From Uranotaenia lowii (taxonomy: Eukaryota > Arthropoda > Insecta > Diptera > Culicidae): DNA of 64,000 nucleotides. This document shows, piece by piece, positions 24,190 through 36,100 of the stretch. Each line of letters begins with the position of its first letter. Position 1 is the first letter of the stretch. The position numbers and the translations under genes are program-made. The stretch is taken from contig NC_073693.1 of assembly GCF_029784155.1 (NCBI RefSeq), positions 161,864,031 through 161,928,030 of the forward strand. Reading direction: 5' to 3'. The notes under the pieces are model-generated. The model was not told the origin of the DNA. It worked only from the letters and a program-made list of their open reading frames with translations, and searched no databases.

Positions 24190-25314
24190 ATACAAACGGA
24201 TAGCGATAGAATCGAAACACTACTGTATAAGGATTACCACTCTTTGTCTACACAGGCAAAAACAAGAATGATTTTTTGATTGTATATCTCAAACTCAAAT
24301 CACTTGATTGAACAAGAAAATGTTGCAAATCAAAATTCCCGAAAATTTGATGTACTTTTTACGTATTTTATAGTGTCGCGTTTTATGAAACCTGTCAGAA
24401 ATAAGATTTTGACATTTTTAATTAAAAAGTTCACTTAAGTTAACACGTTGACGGACAGTTGAGTCTATAGCCGTTAAGTTCAAGTTCACTATGTGACATG
24501 ACGGCAATAGCCGTGCAATAGCGAGTCCGCTGACGCCATGACGGTTGTAGCCGCAACCTAATTAAAGGTGCTGAATTAATCAAAATTAAGTGTATTTAAG
24601 CAGAAAGAGTAAAACTATACTTCTAATATTCTAAAAATTACAAAAACATATAGTGTCAATTTTCGAATTTCACTTGTTTCTACTGTGTCTACTATAAACA
24701 TTTTAATTACAATAACCATGATGAAAAAAACCAAAAAAAAATTCAAAAACAATCGGTTGGAAAGTTCAGTTCACATATATCTTCTATTCATAAAAATTCC
24801 GTTCAATTTGGACAGACTTTGAAACAATCCGGTATTTTCTAGAAATCATGAGAATAAGAAAAATACATCGTTTGTATAGTTAAAATCCAGACGGTCCTTT
24901 ACAAAACCATTTTTTTTTGTAGGTTTGAAAAGTGAAAAATATGTGGCACATATGCTAAACTAGAAACACCCACCCTTATATTTTGAAACAAGTTTTTATT
25001 TCCAGAAAATTTTCTAAACTTTCACTTTTTATTAACAGGATTTTTGGCTTTACACTTTTTTTTTCTGCTGGAGCTTGTTATAAAACATAATTAACAAGAT
25101 ATAGACTACAAACCTTTTTTTTCATGTCCAATGACATGTTTAAATGGAGTTTTAAAATAAAGTATTTATCATTGTTAGTATCCCTTAACGCCTTAAAAAC
25201 CTTAAAATTGTCAAATTACAATTCCATAAACATTTATAGAGGCAGGTCAAGAATCACTGAAAAATACCAAAGGTGTTCTTATTCGGTGCTTGAATTTATA
25301 TTTGTTGCTAGTTT
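24190..25314. other. AT-rich unassigned DNA
   Basis: No credible gene. A small cluster of TAGCCG words at 24456-24557 is listed separately. Confidence 0.55.
24456..24557 (+). repeat. Clustered ACGG...TAGCCG words
   Basis: Related words follow each other: CTATAGCCGTTAAG, TGACGGCAATAGCCGTGC and TGACGGTTGTAGCCGCAAC. In the second, ACGG and CCGT can pair around an AATAG loop. The cluster is GC-rich within AT-rich DNA. It may be part of a transposon end. I do not recognise the family. Confidence 0.4.
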
Positions 25315-25327
25315 TAGTACATATAAT

Positions 25328-26098
25328 TTTTTTGAAATTAATTTTTACGGCCTTATCGGTGAAAGTTATGTTCTCATAGTGAGAACATTTCAAGAATTGA
25401 AAATTATAGATGGATAGAAGAAGATTAGAAGAAAATTATAGGTGTTGAAATGAGCGGGTAGAATTTTTTTTAAGAAGCATTTTCACCACATACTTAACTT
25501 TTGTTCAATCACGGATCAACTATTTTGAAATGTTAGAATCGGACAGGGTTGAGTCTAACACAACACAATCTTAATTAATAAAATTAAAATTTGGCTAATA
25601 AAAAAATCAAAAACGTTGTTCTTTGCATCGATAGCCAGTCTGTACCACCCTATCGACCGAAGCGAAACAATCAAACCCGATTGGATCGCTCGCAAAGATA
25701 ACAACCGGTACAAGTCTGACGTCGATAGAACCGTTGTACTGTTTACGGGAGCTTTTCAGAGCGACCACATGCTTTCCTTTTGTTCGTTCGCACTGCAAGT
25801 TTCGCGGTGCGAACCACGCAAGATCAACTATTGTGTTGTGTTAGACTCAACCCTGTCCGATTCTAACATTTCAAAATAGTTGATCCGTGATTGAACAAAA
25901 GTTAAGTATGTGGTGAAAATGCTTCTTAAAAAAAATTCTACCCGCTCATTTCAACACCTATAATTTTCTTCTAATCTTCTTCTATCCATCTATAGTTTTC
26001 AATTCTTGAAATGTTCTCACTATGAGAACATAACTTTCACCGATAAGGCCGTAAAAATTAATTTCAAAAAAACATAAATCACGGTGATTAATCTTAAT
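25328..26098. mobile_element. Palindromic element P1 with one-sided tail
   Basis: Two 243-bp arms (25327-25569 and 25830-26072) are near-perfect inverted copies around a 260-bp spacer. Outside the right arm lies a 26-base tail (26073-26098) that is not part of the palindrome. The 13-base word TAGTACATATAAT occurs at 25315-25327 and 26099-26111, fitting a target duplication around arms plus tail. Each arm contains a smaller palindrome (GTTCTCATAGTGAGAAC). The complement of the tail (ATTAATCACCGTGATTT) aligns with the tail of the related element at 41220. No protein is encoded; the open frames in arms and spacer are short and unlike any family I know. Confidence 0.8.
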
Positions 26099-26130
26099 TA
26101 GTACATATAATACTGCTTGAATTTTGAATT

Positions 26131-26814
26131 ACGAACGTGTTTTGTCCGACGTCGCAATTTTCTCTTTTGTTTTGTTTTCGTGAAAATTCAATGATTTTTA
26201 TCTGTTTTGGGGTCTCTTTTTCGAAATATGTGTAAGGATAGGAGTGACGATTGTGTTAAACAAAATATTTGCAGAAGAAAAGAAGCACTCAAATCCCGAA
26301 AAGTGGTTCATAAGCACTTGATGGATTATCAAGCAACAGTGACTGGAAGGTGCAGGGATGACCACCATTAGTACAAAAGGACCATCAAATCCAAATAAAC
26401 CCGTGCTGCCTCCTTCCCTCATCGCCTATCAATGGACTTTGGTGAGATTGTTTCATTTTATTTTAATTATATTTATACATATTTCATCAATCCTATTTGC
26501 CATGTAGGATTTCCCACTTAAAAATCCCTTCCGAAACCTTTCTGAAACAACTTTATGGGTCGTATGAGTTCTCTGCACCTAAAGAGTTATTTTTGCTGTT
26601 TCAGATAATCCCATTTATGATTACATTGACTTGTCACGGTGTGCATCACGGTACCACACTGATCTTCAGGAGCAGCACATGGAATGAATATTGAATCCAG
26701 ATACTCATTTTGGCATCTTGCGTTGATCTTGATTATCAGTTGTACCTCATGTATCAGCCAATGCAAGATGTGTGTAGTCACCCTATGCTATGCTATGCTA
26801 TGCTATGCTATGCT
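26131..26814 (+). mobile_element. 684-bp retroposon with (TATGC)6 tail
   Basis: A 24-base sequence that includes TACTGCTTGAATTTTGAATT is found exactly at 26107-26130 and again at 26815-26838, so the 684 bases between them are an insertion with a long target duplication. The insertion ends in six perfect TATGC units (26784-26813), the kind of simple-repeat tail left by target-primed reverse transcription. The body has no open frame of useful length and no A/B box that I can see. It may be a 5'-truncated LINE, a long SINE or a copied non-coding transcript. Its left target duplication overlaps the right one of the palindromic element P1. Confidence 0.75.
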
Positions 26815-26892
26815 ATAATACTGCTTGAATTTTGAATTTTGCGGTTCCTTGTGCGGTTACTTCTGACGATAAGAAATAAAGAAGGTCTAACA

Positions 26893-27122
26893 TAGAGTTG
26901 CCAGACTGACCGATTTTATCCGGGTTGTCACATTTTTTTTTCAAGTTGTTTTTCTTGATTTTTGTTGAGTAATTCTTGGGGTCTGACTAAATTTACGTGG
27001 ATATTGCTTGGATTTTTGGTCGACAATTCCGAAATCAAATGTCCGTATTTTTCCAGGTTTTTAAATAAAATTATCCGGATTTGTCCGGCCCAGAAACGTG
27101 CAAAAAAATGCTGGAAACCTTA
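26893..27122 (+). mobile_element. GTTGCCAGA MITE, copy 3
   Basis: It starts TAGAGTTGCCAGACTG and ends ATGCTGGAAACCTTA. The ends are inverted apart from one change (GGAAAC for GGCAAC). The interior follows the copy at 6869 through most of its length, including the TCCGGATTTGTCCGG word near the right end. No convincing 8-bp duplication is seen. Confidence 0.6.
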
Positions 27123-27319
27123 GCTTAGATAAATGCAAAAGTTGAAATCGATCTCTTTTACTGGTAATTCAGGGAAAGTTAGAAACCATCTTTATGATCT
27201 AAGCGATTATTTCCTCGATTAAAATAAAATAATTAACTGCACTGTTGTTTTTGGAGGAACTTCTGTATAACCTATTTTATAGCATACGAATGCCACAAAA
27301 GTAGTAAATAAACACAGTT

Positions 27320-27780
27320 TTTTTTATAGGATTCACGAAGCAACACGCGACCGCGAAAATAAAAACCCGATTTAATACACTTGACAGTGGATTGTAGCCT
27401 TTCTTACAGCCTGTAAATTATATTTGGGTATATATGGCACAAAATGAATTATGAATTATGATTAATGAATTTCATACGCAGTAAATCCAAAAACAATGTA
27501 GGAAATAAAGATTCAAAGTTTTTAATAGGATAAAAGTATTTTTAATATTATCATAATTTTCATATCAATGACATTATTTGCAACTAATTGGAGATTTTTG
27601 AATGACTAGATTCTGGAATATCTTGTATGATTCCATTTCTATGACATTATAATCTAACTCAATTTACTCCTTTTGGAGTTACAGCATATGGTAACTTCAA
27701 AATGGAAGAAGTATAAAAATTAAGAATACTATTTCAAAAAAGATGCCTGACCATGTATTTTAAATAATTCAACCTCTCAA
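27320..27780 (+). repeat. Dispersed repeat shared with 51.2-53.6 kb
   Basis: From about 27350 (TTTAATACACTTGACA then GTGGATTGTAGCC) the sequence matches 51240-51400. From about 27530 (GATAAAAGT, then ATTATCATAATTTTCATAT) it matches 53400-53570. The long tandem array that separates these two blocks in the second locus is missing here. A GGATTCACGAAGCAAC then ACGCGACCGCG word at 27330 also has a relative at 34083. Confidence 0.6.
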
Positions 27781-27917
27781 GTAATGGAAACAAATGCATA
27801 GATAAAATTATTGGATAAAATTTCAATTGCTACAGAAAAATACGATACCGAAACGTAAAAAATCAGCAGAATTAATTTTGAAGATTAAAAATATTGAAAG
27901 TTTTGAGATCGCAATAT

Positions 27918-28986
27918 TTTTAATTTTGTCAATTTTGCCATTTTTGTCTGTTTTGACACTTTTTTCACTTTCGTCAATTTTGTCAAATTTTTCAATTTTA
28001 TCAATTTTATAATTTTTTTTTTCTATTTTGTCAATAATGTCCATTTTATCAATTTTCATGATTTTGTCAACATTGTTAGTTCAGTCAATTTTGTATTTTG
28101 TCAATTTTGTAAATTTTCATGATTTTGGCAATTTCAGTCAGTTTTATCAATTCTGTCCATTTTGTCAATCGAGTCAAATTTGTCAGTTTTATCAATTTTG
28201 TCAATCAATTGTATTTGTCGATTTTGTCATTGTCAATGTCAATTGTCGATTATGTCAATTTTTTCAAATTTGTCAATTTGGTCAATTTTGGCAATTTAGC
28301 CAGTTTTATCAATCTTGTCAATTTTATTAGTTTTAACAATTTTGTTAGTTTAGTGAATTTTGTCGATTTTGTCTTAGTCAATTTTGTCAGTACTATCAAT
28401 TTTGTTAATTTTGTTAGTCATGTCAATTTTTAAAAAAAATTATATTGTCAATTTTGTCAATTCTGTCAACTTTCATGATTTTTTCAACCATGTTAGTTCA
28501 GTCAATTTTGTCAGTTTTCTCGATTTTGTCAATTTTGTCAACTTTGTCAATTTTCATGATTTTGTCAACCTTGTCAATTTTGTCAATTTAGTGAATTTTC
28601 TCAAATTTGTCAATGTCAAATTGGCCAATTTTTTGAATTTTGTCAATTTTCATCGATTTTGTGAAGTTGGCCAATCTTGTCGATTTGTCAATCTTGTCAA
28701 TTTTTATGAATTTGGTCAATTGGGTCAATTTTTTAATTTTGCCAGTTCAATCAATCTTGTCAATTTTGTCAACTTTGTCAATCTTGTCAGTTTTATCAAT
28801 CTTGTCAATTTTATCAATTTGGTCAGTTTTGTCAATTTTGTCAATTTAGTGAGTTTTGTCGATTTTGTCATCGTCATATTGGTAAATTTTTTGTCAACTT
28901 TGTCAGTTTTGTCATTTTAATCAAATCATTGAATTATGTCAAGTTTGTCAACTTCTTCAATTTTGTCAAATTGTTCTATTTTTTCC
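27918..28986 (+). repeat. Degenerate TTTTGTCAA minisatellite, field 1
   Basis: Almost the whole stretch is made of diverged 9-base units close to TCAATTTTG. Because the unit is three codons long and lacks stops in most phases, open frames rich in N, F, V, L, S and I appear over it. They are by-products, not genes. The order of unit variants (for example the CAATCAATTG word near 28200 followed by GTCATTGTCAATGTCAATTG) recurs in the field at 30305, so the two fields come from one ancestor by duplication. Confidence 0.9.
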
Positions 28987-29588
28987 ATGCTTCAAACTCT
29001 ACTATGGAGGGATTGGTGGCGCTACTGTTTGGTTGTTATTTTCCATCGGTCACAGCAAGTGAAAGTTCGGATTGACTTTCAAGCCGTCATCGTTTTGCTA
29101 GACACCAACCCCAACAAAAACAACGCAACAATTGCACAGGTTTTTCGATGCGAACGAAAAGTTTTCATCGCGCAACGTTAGATCTGGAGAGAGGAAGAGA
29201 AAAAGGAACAAAAAAAAAAACTAGCCCGAGAGCTTAAAGCTCGAGAGGATTCAGTAGCATTTGTCCTATTGGATTCAATTTGCTTCTACGGGCGAAATTC
29301 TCTCCTGTCGTTCGTGCTTAGAAAAAGCTTCCTGAGCACGAACGGTACGTGAGAAGATGAGATGGTGTGCATATATCGTTCGCGTTCCCGTGTCGTTTTC
29401 CCCTTCTCAGAGCAAGCTGTGATTGAGAATCTAACGTTGGACTTACCATCACTATAGAAATATGCGATGTGAGGGTGTAGTCCTTAGGCTTGAGTCATTC
29501 TATTTCGGGGTTGTACCTCATGGTGCAATCCATTTTCAAGAACATTAATCTTAGGTTTAGAACTCAAAATTAATTTTTAAATCCGGTT
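28987..29588 (+). repeat. ~600-bp duplicated block, copy 1
   Basis: From ATGCTTCAAACTCT at 28987 to about 29588 this matches 32567-33165 nearly base for base for the first ~530 bases, then with more differences. A 64-codon frame in it is the same in both copies, but since the DNA itself is nearly identical this says nothing about selection. The inverted words CGTTCGTGCT and AGCACGAACG at 29309-29344 form a hairpin with one weak pair. A short purine tract (AGAGGAAGAGAAAAAGGAAC) follows the frame. I do not recognise a function. Confidence 0.85.
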
Positions 29589-30304
29589 ATGGAATCAGGG
29601 TGTACTGATTCACTAATTCATAATCGGGCCTAACCCTCTAACAAATATAAATGGGTTGAACGTGGATTATATAAGTATGTTTATTTGTTGGTAAGTATGC
29701 ATATAATACAAATCCACATCGTTCAACCGATCAACCAGAAATTTAGTACAGAGATGTATTTGGGCCAGGGTATGATTTTATTTTAGTTATAGTTCTGAGC
29801 CCCTCCCACCTAAGAAAAGGGACCCTCCTATACACCTTTCGGTTTTATTGACACGAATCAAAAGTCATGGCACCCATTTTGTCATCCAATTTTTTTCCTT
29901 TGGCGGGGTTATTTTCAACATCGCCATGAGTCGAGCATAAGAAACGACCATCCAGAGTTCACGTGTACTGAAAGCAAATCAAAGCTTGCTGAGCATTAAA
30001 TATTAGAATGGGGAAATTTTGGCGGGTGTTTTTATTCCTTCTGCTGTTCAAATCACGTGGTACTGGTACGAGATATTCGGATGCAATAATGAGCCTACAC
30101 TTTGGATTGAAAAATACAACTAGCTTGTTAGTAATATTTTGACTAGAATTGTAGAACTTTTCAAAGTGCTCCGTACCGCCCTGGGGGCGGCTTTGAGAGT
30201 CTCTAATCATATATAGTGAACAGTGAATTTACCTTTTCAGCTGAATAACTATTTGGACTGAATTGTGAAAACTACTCAACCGATTTTCATAATCCCCGAT
30301 TTTT
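29589..30304. other. Unassigned DNA between minisatellite fields
   Basis: No credible gene. An imperfect hairpin at 29653-29728 pairs GGTTGAACGTGGATT with its complement (AATCCACATCGTTCAACC). The 83-codon minus-strand frame at 29959-30210 has no motif. Confidence 0.5.
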
Positions 30305-30870
30305 AGAACCTACCAGTTTTATCAATTTTGTCAATCTTGTCAATTGTGTCAAATAAGTGAATTTTGTCGATTTTGTCATTGGGGCTTATTCTGCGACGCG
30401 AGTGACGTGACTCACGAAATTTCATATCAATTTGCTAATTTTGCTAATTTGCTAATTTGCTAATTTGCTAATTTTCTTGATTTTGTTAATTTTGTATTTT
30501 TTTCGATTTTGTCAATTTAATTGATTTTGTCAATTTTGCCAGTTTTATCAATTTTCTCAGTTTTGTCAATTCTGTCAATTTTGTGAATTTTTTGAATTTT
30601 GTCAATTTTGTAAATTTTCATGATTTTGGCAATTTTGTCAATTATGTTAATTTGTCCATTTTTTCAATTTGATCAATTTTGTCAGTTTTATCAATTCTGT
30701 CCATTTTGTCAATCTAGTCAAATTTGTCAGTGTTATCAATTTTGTCAATCAATTGCATTTGTCGATTTTGTCATTGTCAATGTCAATTGTCGATTATGTC
30801 AATTTTTGCAAATTTGTCAATTTGGTCAATTTTGGCAATTTAGCCAGTTTTATCAATCTTGTCAATTTTG

Positions 30871-31039
30871 TTTCACCACATAACAGTTCATACGAAACCA
30901 TGGGGTCCGGGTATGGTGGCGCGCTGCATTGGAGATTTGTCAAACCTAATAATCTAAGGAATGCATGCGAACCCATACTTTGGCAGAAACTGCGGTGAAT
31001 CCGTGCACCCATGGTGGATTACCAACATACATACATACA
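30871..31039 (+). mobile_element. SINE-like insertion with ACAT tail, copy 1
   Basis: The 169-bp insertion interrupts the minisatellite and is flanked by an exact 23-bp direct repeat (30848-30870 and 31040-31062). Field 1 has that segment only once. It ends in an (ACAT)n run. The body (CATGGGGTCCGGGTATG near 30898 to GTGCACCCATGG near 31004) is shared with the minus-strand copy at 37665-37806. A possible A-box word (TGGCGCGCTGC) is present, but I see no clear B box, so the tRNA origin is uncertain. Confidence 0.75.
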
Positions 31040-31734
31040 TTTTATCAATCTTGTCAATTTTGTTAGTTTTAACAATTTTGTTAGTTTAGTGAATTTTGTC
31101 GATTTTGTCTTAGTGAATTTTGTCAGTACTATCAATTTTGTCAATTTTGTAAATTTTGTTAATCATGTCAATTTTTAAAAAAAATTTATTTTGTCAATTT
31201 TGGCAATTCTGTCAATTTTGTCAATTTCGAGAATTTTTTCGTTTTTTTTTTTGTCAATTTTGCCAATTTGTGCAATTTTGTCAATTTTATCAATTTTGTC
31301 GATTTTTTCAATTTTGTAAATATTGTCAGTTTTATCAATTTCGTCAATTTAGTGAATCATGTCTATCTTGTCCATTTTGTCAATTTAGTGAACTTTGTCG
31401 ATTTTGTCATTGTCAATTTTGCCCATTTTTTCGATTTTATCAATTTTGTAAATTTTTTTCGATTATGTCAATTTTGTCGATTTGGTCGCTTTGTCGATTT
31501 TGTAAATTTTGACAATTTTGTCAATATTTTAAGTTTTGTCAATTTCGTCAATCTTATCATTTTGGTCAATTAATTGATTTTTTTCGATTTTGTGATTGTC
31601 AAAATTTGTCAATTTTGCTAGTTTTCTCGATTTTGTCAATTTTGTAAATTTTTTTCCGATTTTGTCAATTTGGTCAATTTTGTGAATTTCATGAATTCTG
31701 TCGATTTTGTTTTAGTCAATTTTGTCAGTACTAT

Positions 31735-31788
31735 TTTTTTTTTGTTTTTGATAGGAGTTTAACCCATTTAGGTCATTCTTCCTCGCTT
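31735..31788 (-). mobile_element. 54-bp poly(A)-tailed LINE 3' end
   Basis: The direct repeat GTCAGTACTAT flanks it exactly (31724-31734 and 31789-31799). Read on minus, it is a GAATGACC...TGGGTTAAACTCC stretch ending in ATCAAAAACAAAA and more A. That is a severely 5'-truncated non-LTR insertion. The same word order (GAATGACC, TGG, TTAAA, CTCT) occurs in the 53-bp insertion at 63792. Confidence 0.75.
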
Positions 31789-32566
31789 GTCAGTACTATC
31801 AATCTTGTCAATTAAGTCAATTTTTTCAGGTTTGTCAATCTTGTCAATTTAGTCATTTTTTGAAATTTGTGAATTGTGTTTATTTGGGCAATTTTTTCAG
31901 TTTTGTCAATTTTGAAAATTTGTCAACTTTTTAAATTGTGTCATTTATGTCAATTTTGTAAAGTTTGTGAATTTTGTCGACTTTGTCATTTTGGAAAATT
32001 TTGTCAGTTTTATCAAATTTGTCAATTTATTGAATTTTGTCATTGTCAAATTTGTGAATTTTCTCGATTTTATTAATTTTTTCAAGTTTGTCAATTTTGT
32101 CAATTTTACCAGTTTTATCAATCTTGCCAATTCTGTCAATTTAGTGAATTTTGTCGATTTTGTCTGTTGTGTCAATTTTGTCGTTTTTTTCAATTTGGGG
32201 ACTTTCGTCAATTTGCCAACTTTGTCGATTTTTGTCGGTTTTATCAAGCTTGTCAATGCAGTGAATTTTTTTCGATTATAGCATCGTCAATATTGTCAAA
32301 TTTATCAATTTTGTCAATTTTTTACTTTTTTCAATTTTGAAATTTTTGACAAATCATTGAATTATGTCAAGTTTGTCAACTTCTTCTATTTTGTCAAATT
32401 GTTTTATTTGGTCCATTTTTATTCATTTTGTCAATTTTGTCATTTTTGTATTTGGCCAACCTGGCCAAAATGGTTAATTCGGAGTTTTTTTTTGCCGTTT
32501 CTTCAACTGTGTCAATTATTAGCTTAACTTGATTAGCTTTTTAGCTTTATATGCAAAAAAACCCAA

Positions 32567-33165
32567 ATGCTTCAAACTCTGCTATGGAGGGATTGGTGGC
32601 GCTACTGTTTGGTTGTTATTTTCCATCGGTCACAGCAAGTGAAAGTTCGGATTGACTTTCAAGCCGTCATCGTTTTGCTAGACACCAACCCCAACAAAAA
32701 CAACGCAACAATTGCACAGGTTTTTCGATGCGAACGAAAAGTTTTCATCGCGCAACGTTAGATCTGGAGAGAGGAAGAGAAAAAGGAACAAAAAAAACTA
32801 GCCCGAGAGCTTAAAGCTCGAGAGGATTCAGTAGCATTTGTCCTATTGGATTCAATTTGCTTCTACGGGTGAAATTCTCTCCTGTCGTTCGTGCTCAGAA
32901 AAAGCTTCCTGAGCACGAACGGTACGTGAGAAGATGAGATGATGTGCATATATCGTTCGCGTTCCCGTGTCGTTTTCCCCTTCTCAGAGCAAGCTGTGAT
33001 TGAGAATCTAACGTTGGACTTACCATCACTATAGAAATATGCGATGTGAGGGTGTAGTCCTTAGGCTTGAGTCATTCAATTTCGGGGTTGTTCTTCATGG
33101 TGCAATCCCTTTTAAGGAACTTTGATTTTGGGTTTTAAGCCTAGAATTAATTTTTGAATCCGGTT
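32567..33165 (+). repeat. ~600-bp duplicated block, copy 2
   Basis: Near-identical to 28987-29588, including the 64-codon frame. The hairpin CGTTCGTGCTCAG/CTGAGCACGAACG at 32886-32921 is perfect here, while copy 1 has one changed base. Upstream, a minisatellite segment (32345-32410) also matches 28918-28980, but about 150 bases (32411-32566) separate it from the block here and are absent from copy 1. The duplication therefore included array and block together. Confidence 0.85.
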
Positions 33166-36100
33166 TTCCTTACGGTGGACTGGTATTTTAAGAAAAACTC
33201 TTTCGCTCGTATAATTTAAATTAAGATATCCTTGTTTGACTGACATTTATGTTTGTCAATCGATTGGAGACGCCCTCTGTTTTCCTTATGCGGAATTACA
33301 CGGAGTGAAAGCGTTCTCAGCGCTTATCGCGCCATGTTTTCGATAATCTTGATTTTAGTGATTGCTGGTTGTGGCTAGCAAGCCAAATGGCCACGTTTTT
33401 TGGAGTGATGATTTTTGATAATTACTATGAAAAAAAAAATTTCAAACTATTTTGTATTTTTTTCTTTCTTTTATAGGTTGAAGAAGAAAAAAAATCGAAT
33501 TTTTCAAGATAAAAATCATTTTTATTGTACTGCTCAGTTTCACAAAAACGTCGAGAACAAAGTTTACAAAAATTCACACAAATACACACAAATACACAGA
33601 CATCATTAGAACTCGTCGAGCTGATTCGATAGGTACCTATAAAGGTATATCTAAGACCCATAATTAATGATCTCTCAAATCGACCGATAACTATACCTTT
33701 CTGAAAGAAAGGCAAAAACGGCTGTACTCGAGCCAGTTTTACAAAAAAAAAAATATTTTTCTTTACACGGAAAATTTTATTTAGAGAATTTTTAAATGAG
33801 CACAAAAATCATCAGCAGGCTTCTTTCACAGTATAAACGAAATTGATGTTGATTTTTCAGTACAAAACAATCAGTTTTCCCATATTAACTTAAAAGTTAA
33901 ATTTTATTCATAAAACACATTACTTAAAAATTTTGCAAAAAATCTAGGGTGAGTTTTGAACCAAAACGGAGCATTTTAGATCCCAGAATTCATTAAAGAC
34001 CCAAAATCGACTCAGTCTAATAACACAATCCATAGCACTGTTTGACAGAGTAAAATTTTTTATTAAGAGAAAAATGAATTCCAAGGATTCACAAAACAAA
34101 ACGCGACCGCGGAAAAATATGCGACCGCATTCGAGCAAGGCCAACTTGGTTCCCAGTAGGTATAATCTCAGTATGTAAAGCTTACTTCATTTTGAAGTGA
34201 AACAGTTACGAATGCGAAAATCTTAGAAACCATTTGTTTGATCGAAATACTTTCTAAGAAGGAAATAAAGGAAATCTTATAGCAATTTATTAACTTAATT
34301 AAAAAAATATATCGCTTTTTGTAAGAAATATTTTTATTTTCTTCTTTGTATCTCCCATCGGTTGGCGCACACTTTTTTCAGTCATGATATTGATCAGTTT
34401 TTCAAACTTAATTTTCATCAAATTCTTCAATTCTTCAATTTCTTCAGTTTTCGCTACGCCCAATACTTCTCTTTTGATTGAAAGTGAGGGCAATTTGGTG
34501 GATTCATCTGTTTCGAAATTATGAAACTTGATTATTTTTGTACCACCTGAAAATGTTTTACTGGAATGTCTGCTGGAAAAATCTGATAAAAACTAAGCAA
34601 AACTATCATGAGATAATCGGTTAGTTAAGAACACAGGTTGCGAAATATACATACAACAGTATTTTTTAAGCTTTTGAAAACAGCAAAAACCAAAGCTTTT
34701 GCTTTGAAAATTTTTATTATATTTTCACTGCTAGGCAAAACTTTTAGCTTATGGGAAAAAAATTTCGCGACATTTCAGCGGTCTACACTTTATTTTTCGC
34801 TTATTCAATATTTCAAATTCTGGTATAAGCCTTGACTTCTCTGATGACTTGAGTTGTCAATCATGTTCTTCACTCCAAGGCATGATTTGCACTTTGTGGA
34901 CATTTTTGACAGTGTTTGAATTCTTTTCTACCACTCGAGCACAGATAGAATTTTTTTTGAATAATCAACGGATTTTAAGGGAAACAGCTCAGAATAGGTT
35001 TTTTTCTTTTTCTCTTGCTTCGTAAGTATCTCAAAATTGCTTATATTTGAAAATTTAAAAAAAAAAGGTCGGATAGTACTTTTTACAGCCAATAAAATGC
35101 TGTCAAAATGTTGTTTGTCCGATAACTAGAAAATTAGCTATCAGCAAAGGAAAGTGTCTTATTTCTTAGTGAACTTAGCCTTATCTCAATAAACAAAAGA
35201 TATTCTGCATAATGAATGTGATGTACATTAGGCACTAATGAGTTGATAAGTGTTTTTGGCTTCGAAACTACTTCATTGGTCGATTTATGTACTATTTAAA
35301 GTTTGAAATTAATTACACTATTAAAATGTTGAAAACTCAATACATATCTAGCATTTTTAACCATTTTTTTCGATAAGTAAAGTCATTGAAAACATGCGCG
35401 AAGACGAGGTAAGACTTCAAAAGTAACTCAACAAGACCAAGTTTGTGAACTTCGGATCAGTGGTTAGAAAATTACACCTGTATACGAGTATAAATAAATA
35501 AAAGTAAGAAGAATACTGAAAAGTTAAAATTGAACAAATCGGAATAACAAGATATCACTTGGAAAACTGAACTCAAAATATGAAGGGTTTTTGTTAGAAT
35601 TGAGTGAATTCCCGTTCAGCTTTAATGAACCTTTATTTTGTGGGTAAATCATTTGTTTTCAACGTGTTCTAAGACATCGATGTTCTATTTCCAAAGCGTA
35701 CTGAAGTCAAAAACGATCAATACTAGCGTAAATTCACGTCAAAAAAAAGTAATAAACAAAAACAATTTTTTTTCAAATGTCCAATTCATAATCATTCTAA
35801 AATAAATTTGATTAACGACCATTCGGTACATATTTCTTAAGATTCTAAGGTAAATTGTTAACCTCTAGAATGGTAACAGTTTAGAAAAGTCCGGAAAAGT
35901 GAATTCACGTCATGGTGGAATGAGTCTTAGGGCATAGCTTTCAACATATGTACTTTGTGTTCACCTAACATTTTAGATTTTGGAAGGTGAAATCCGTCCA
36001 AAAAGAATGAAATAATTGCTACCTCGAAACCAACCTAATTAAAATAACCACTTTAATTCTTTTTTGTTTGATTGCGTTGATCGGTTTGCGTCAAAGTTGG

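Larger units (their letters stand above)
30305..32460 (+). repeat. Degenerate TTTTGTCAA minisatellite, field 2
   Basis: The same 9-base unit (TCAATTTTG) as in field 1, again degenerate. A short run of GCTAATTT units lies at 30427-30470. Unit-variant order matches field 1 over 30601-30870 and again over 31041-31200, showing shared ancestry. Between these blocks sits a SINE-like insertion (30871-31039), and at 31735 a 54-bp retroposon tail. Open frames over it come from the 9-base period. Confidence 0.9.

Noticed and set aside
28987..29181. The 64-codon frame, identical in two copies, as a conserved gene
   Set aside because: The DNA of both copies is nearly identical throughout, so identity of the frame is due to recent duplication and not to selection.
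27823..32281. Open frames rich in N, F, V, S, L and K over the 28-32 kb fields
   Set aside because: Same cause: degenerate 9-base units. They show no protein features beyond the repeat.
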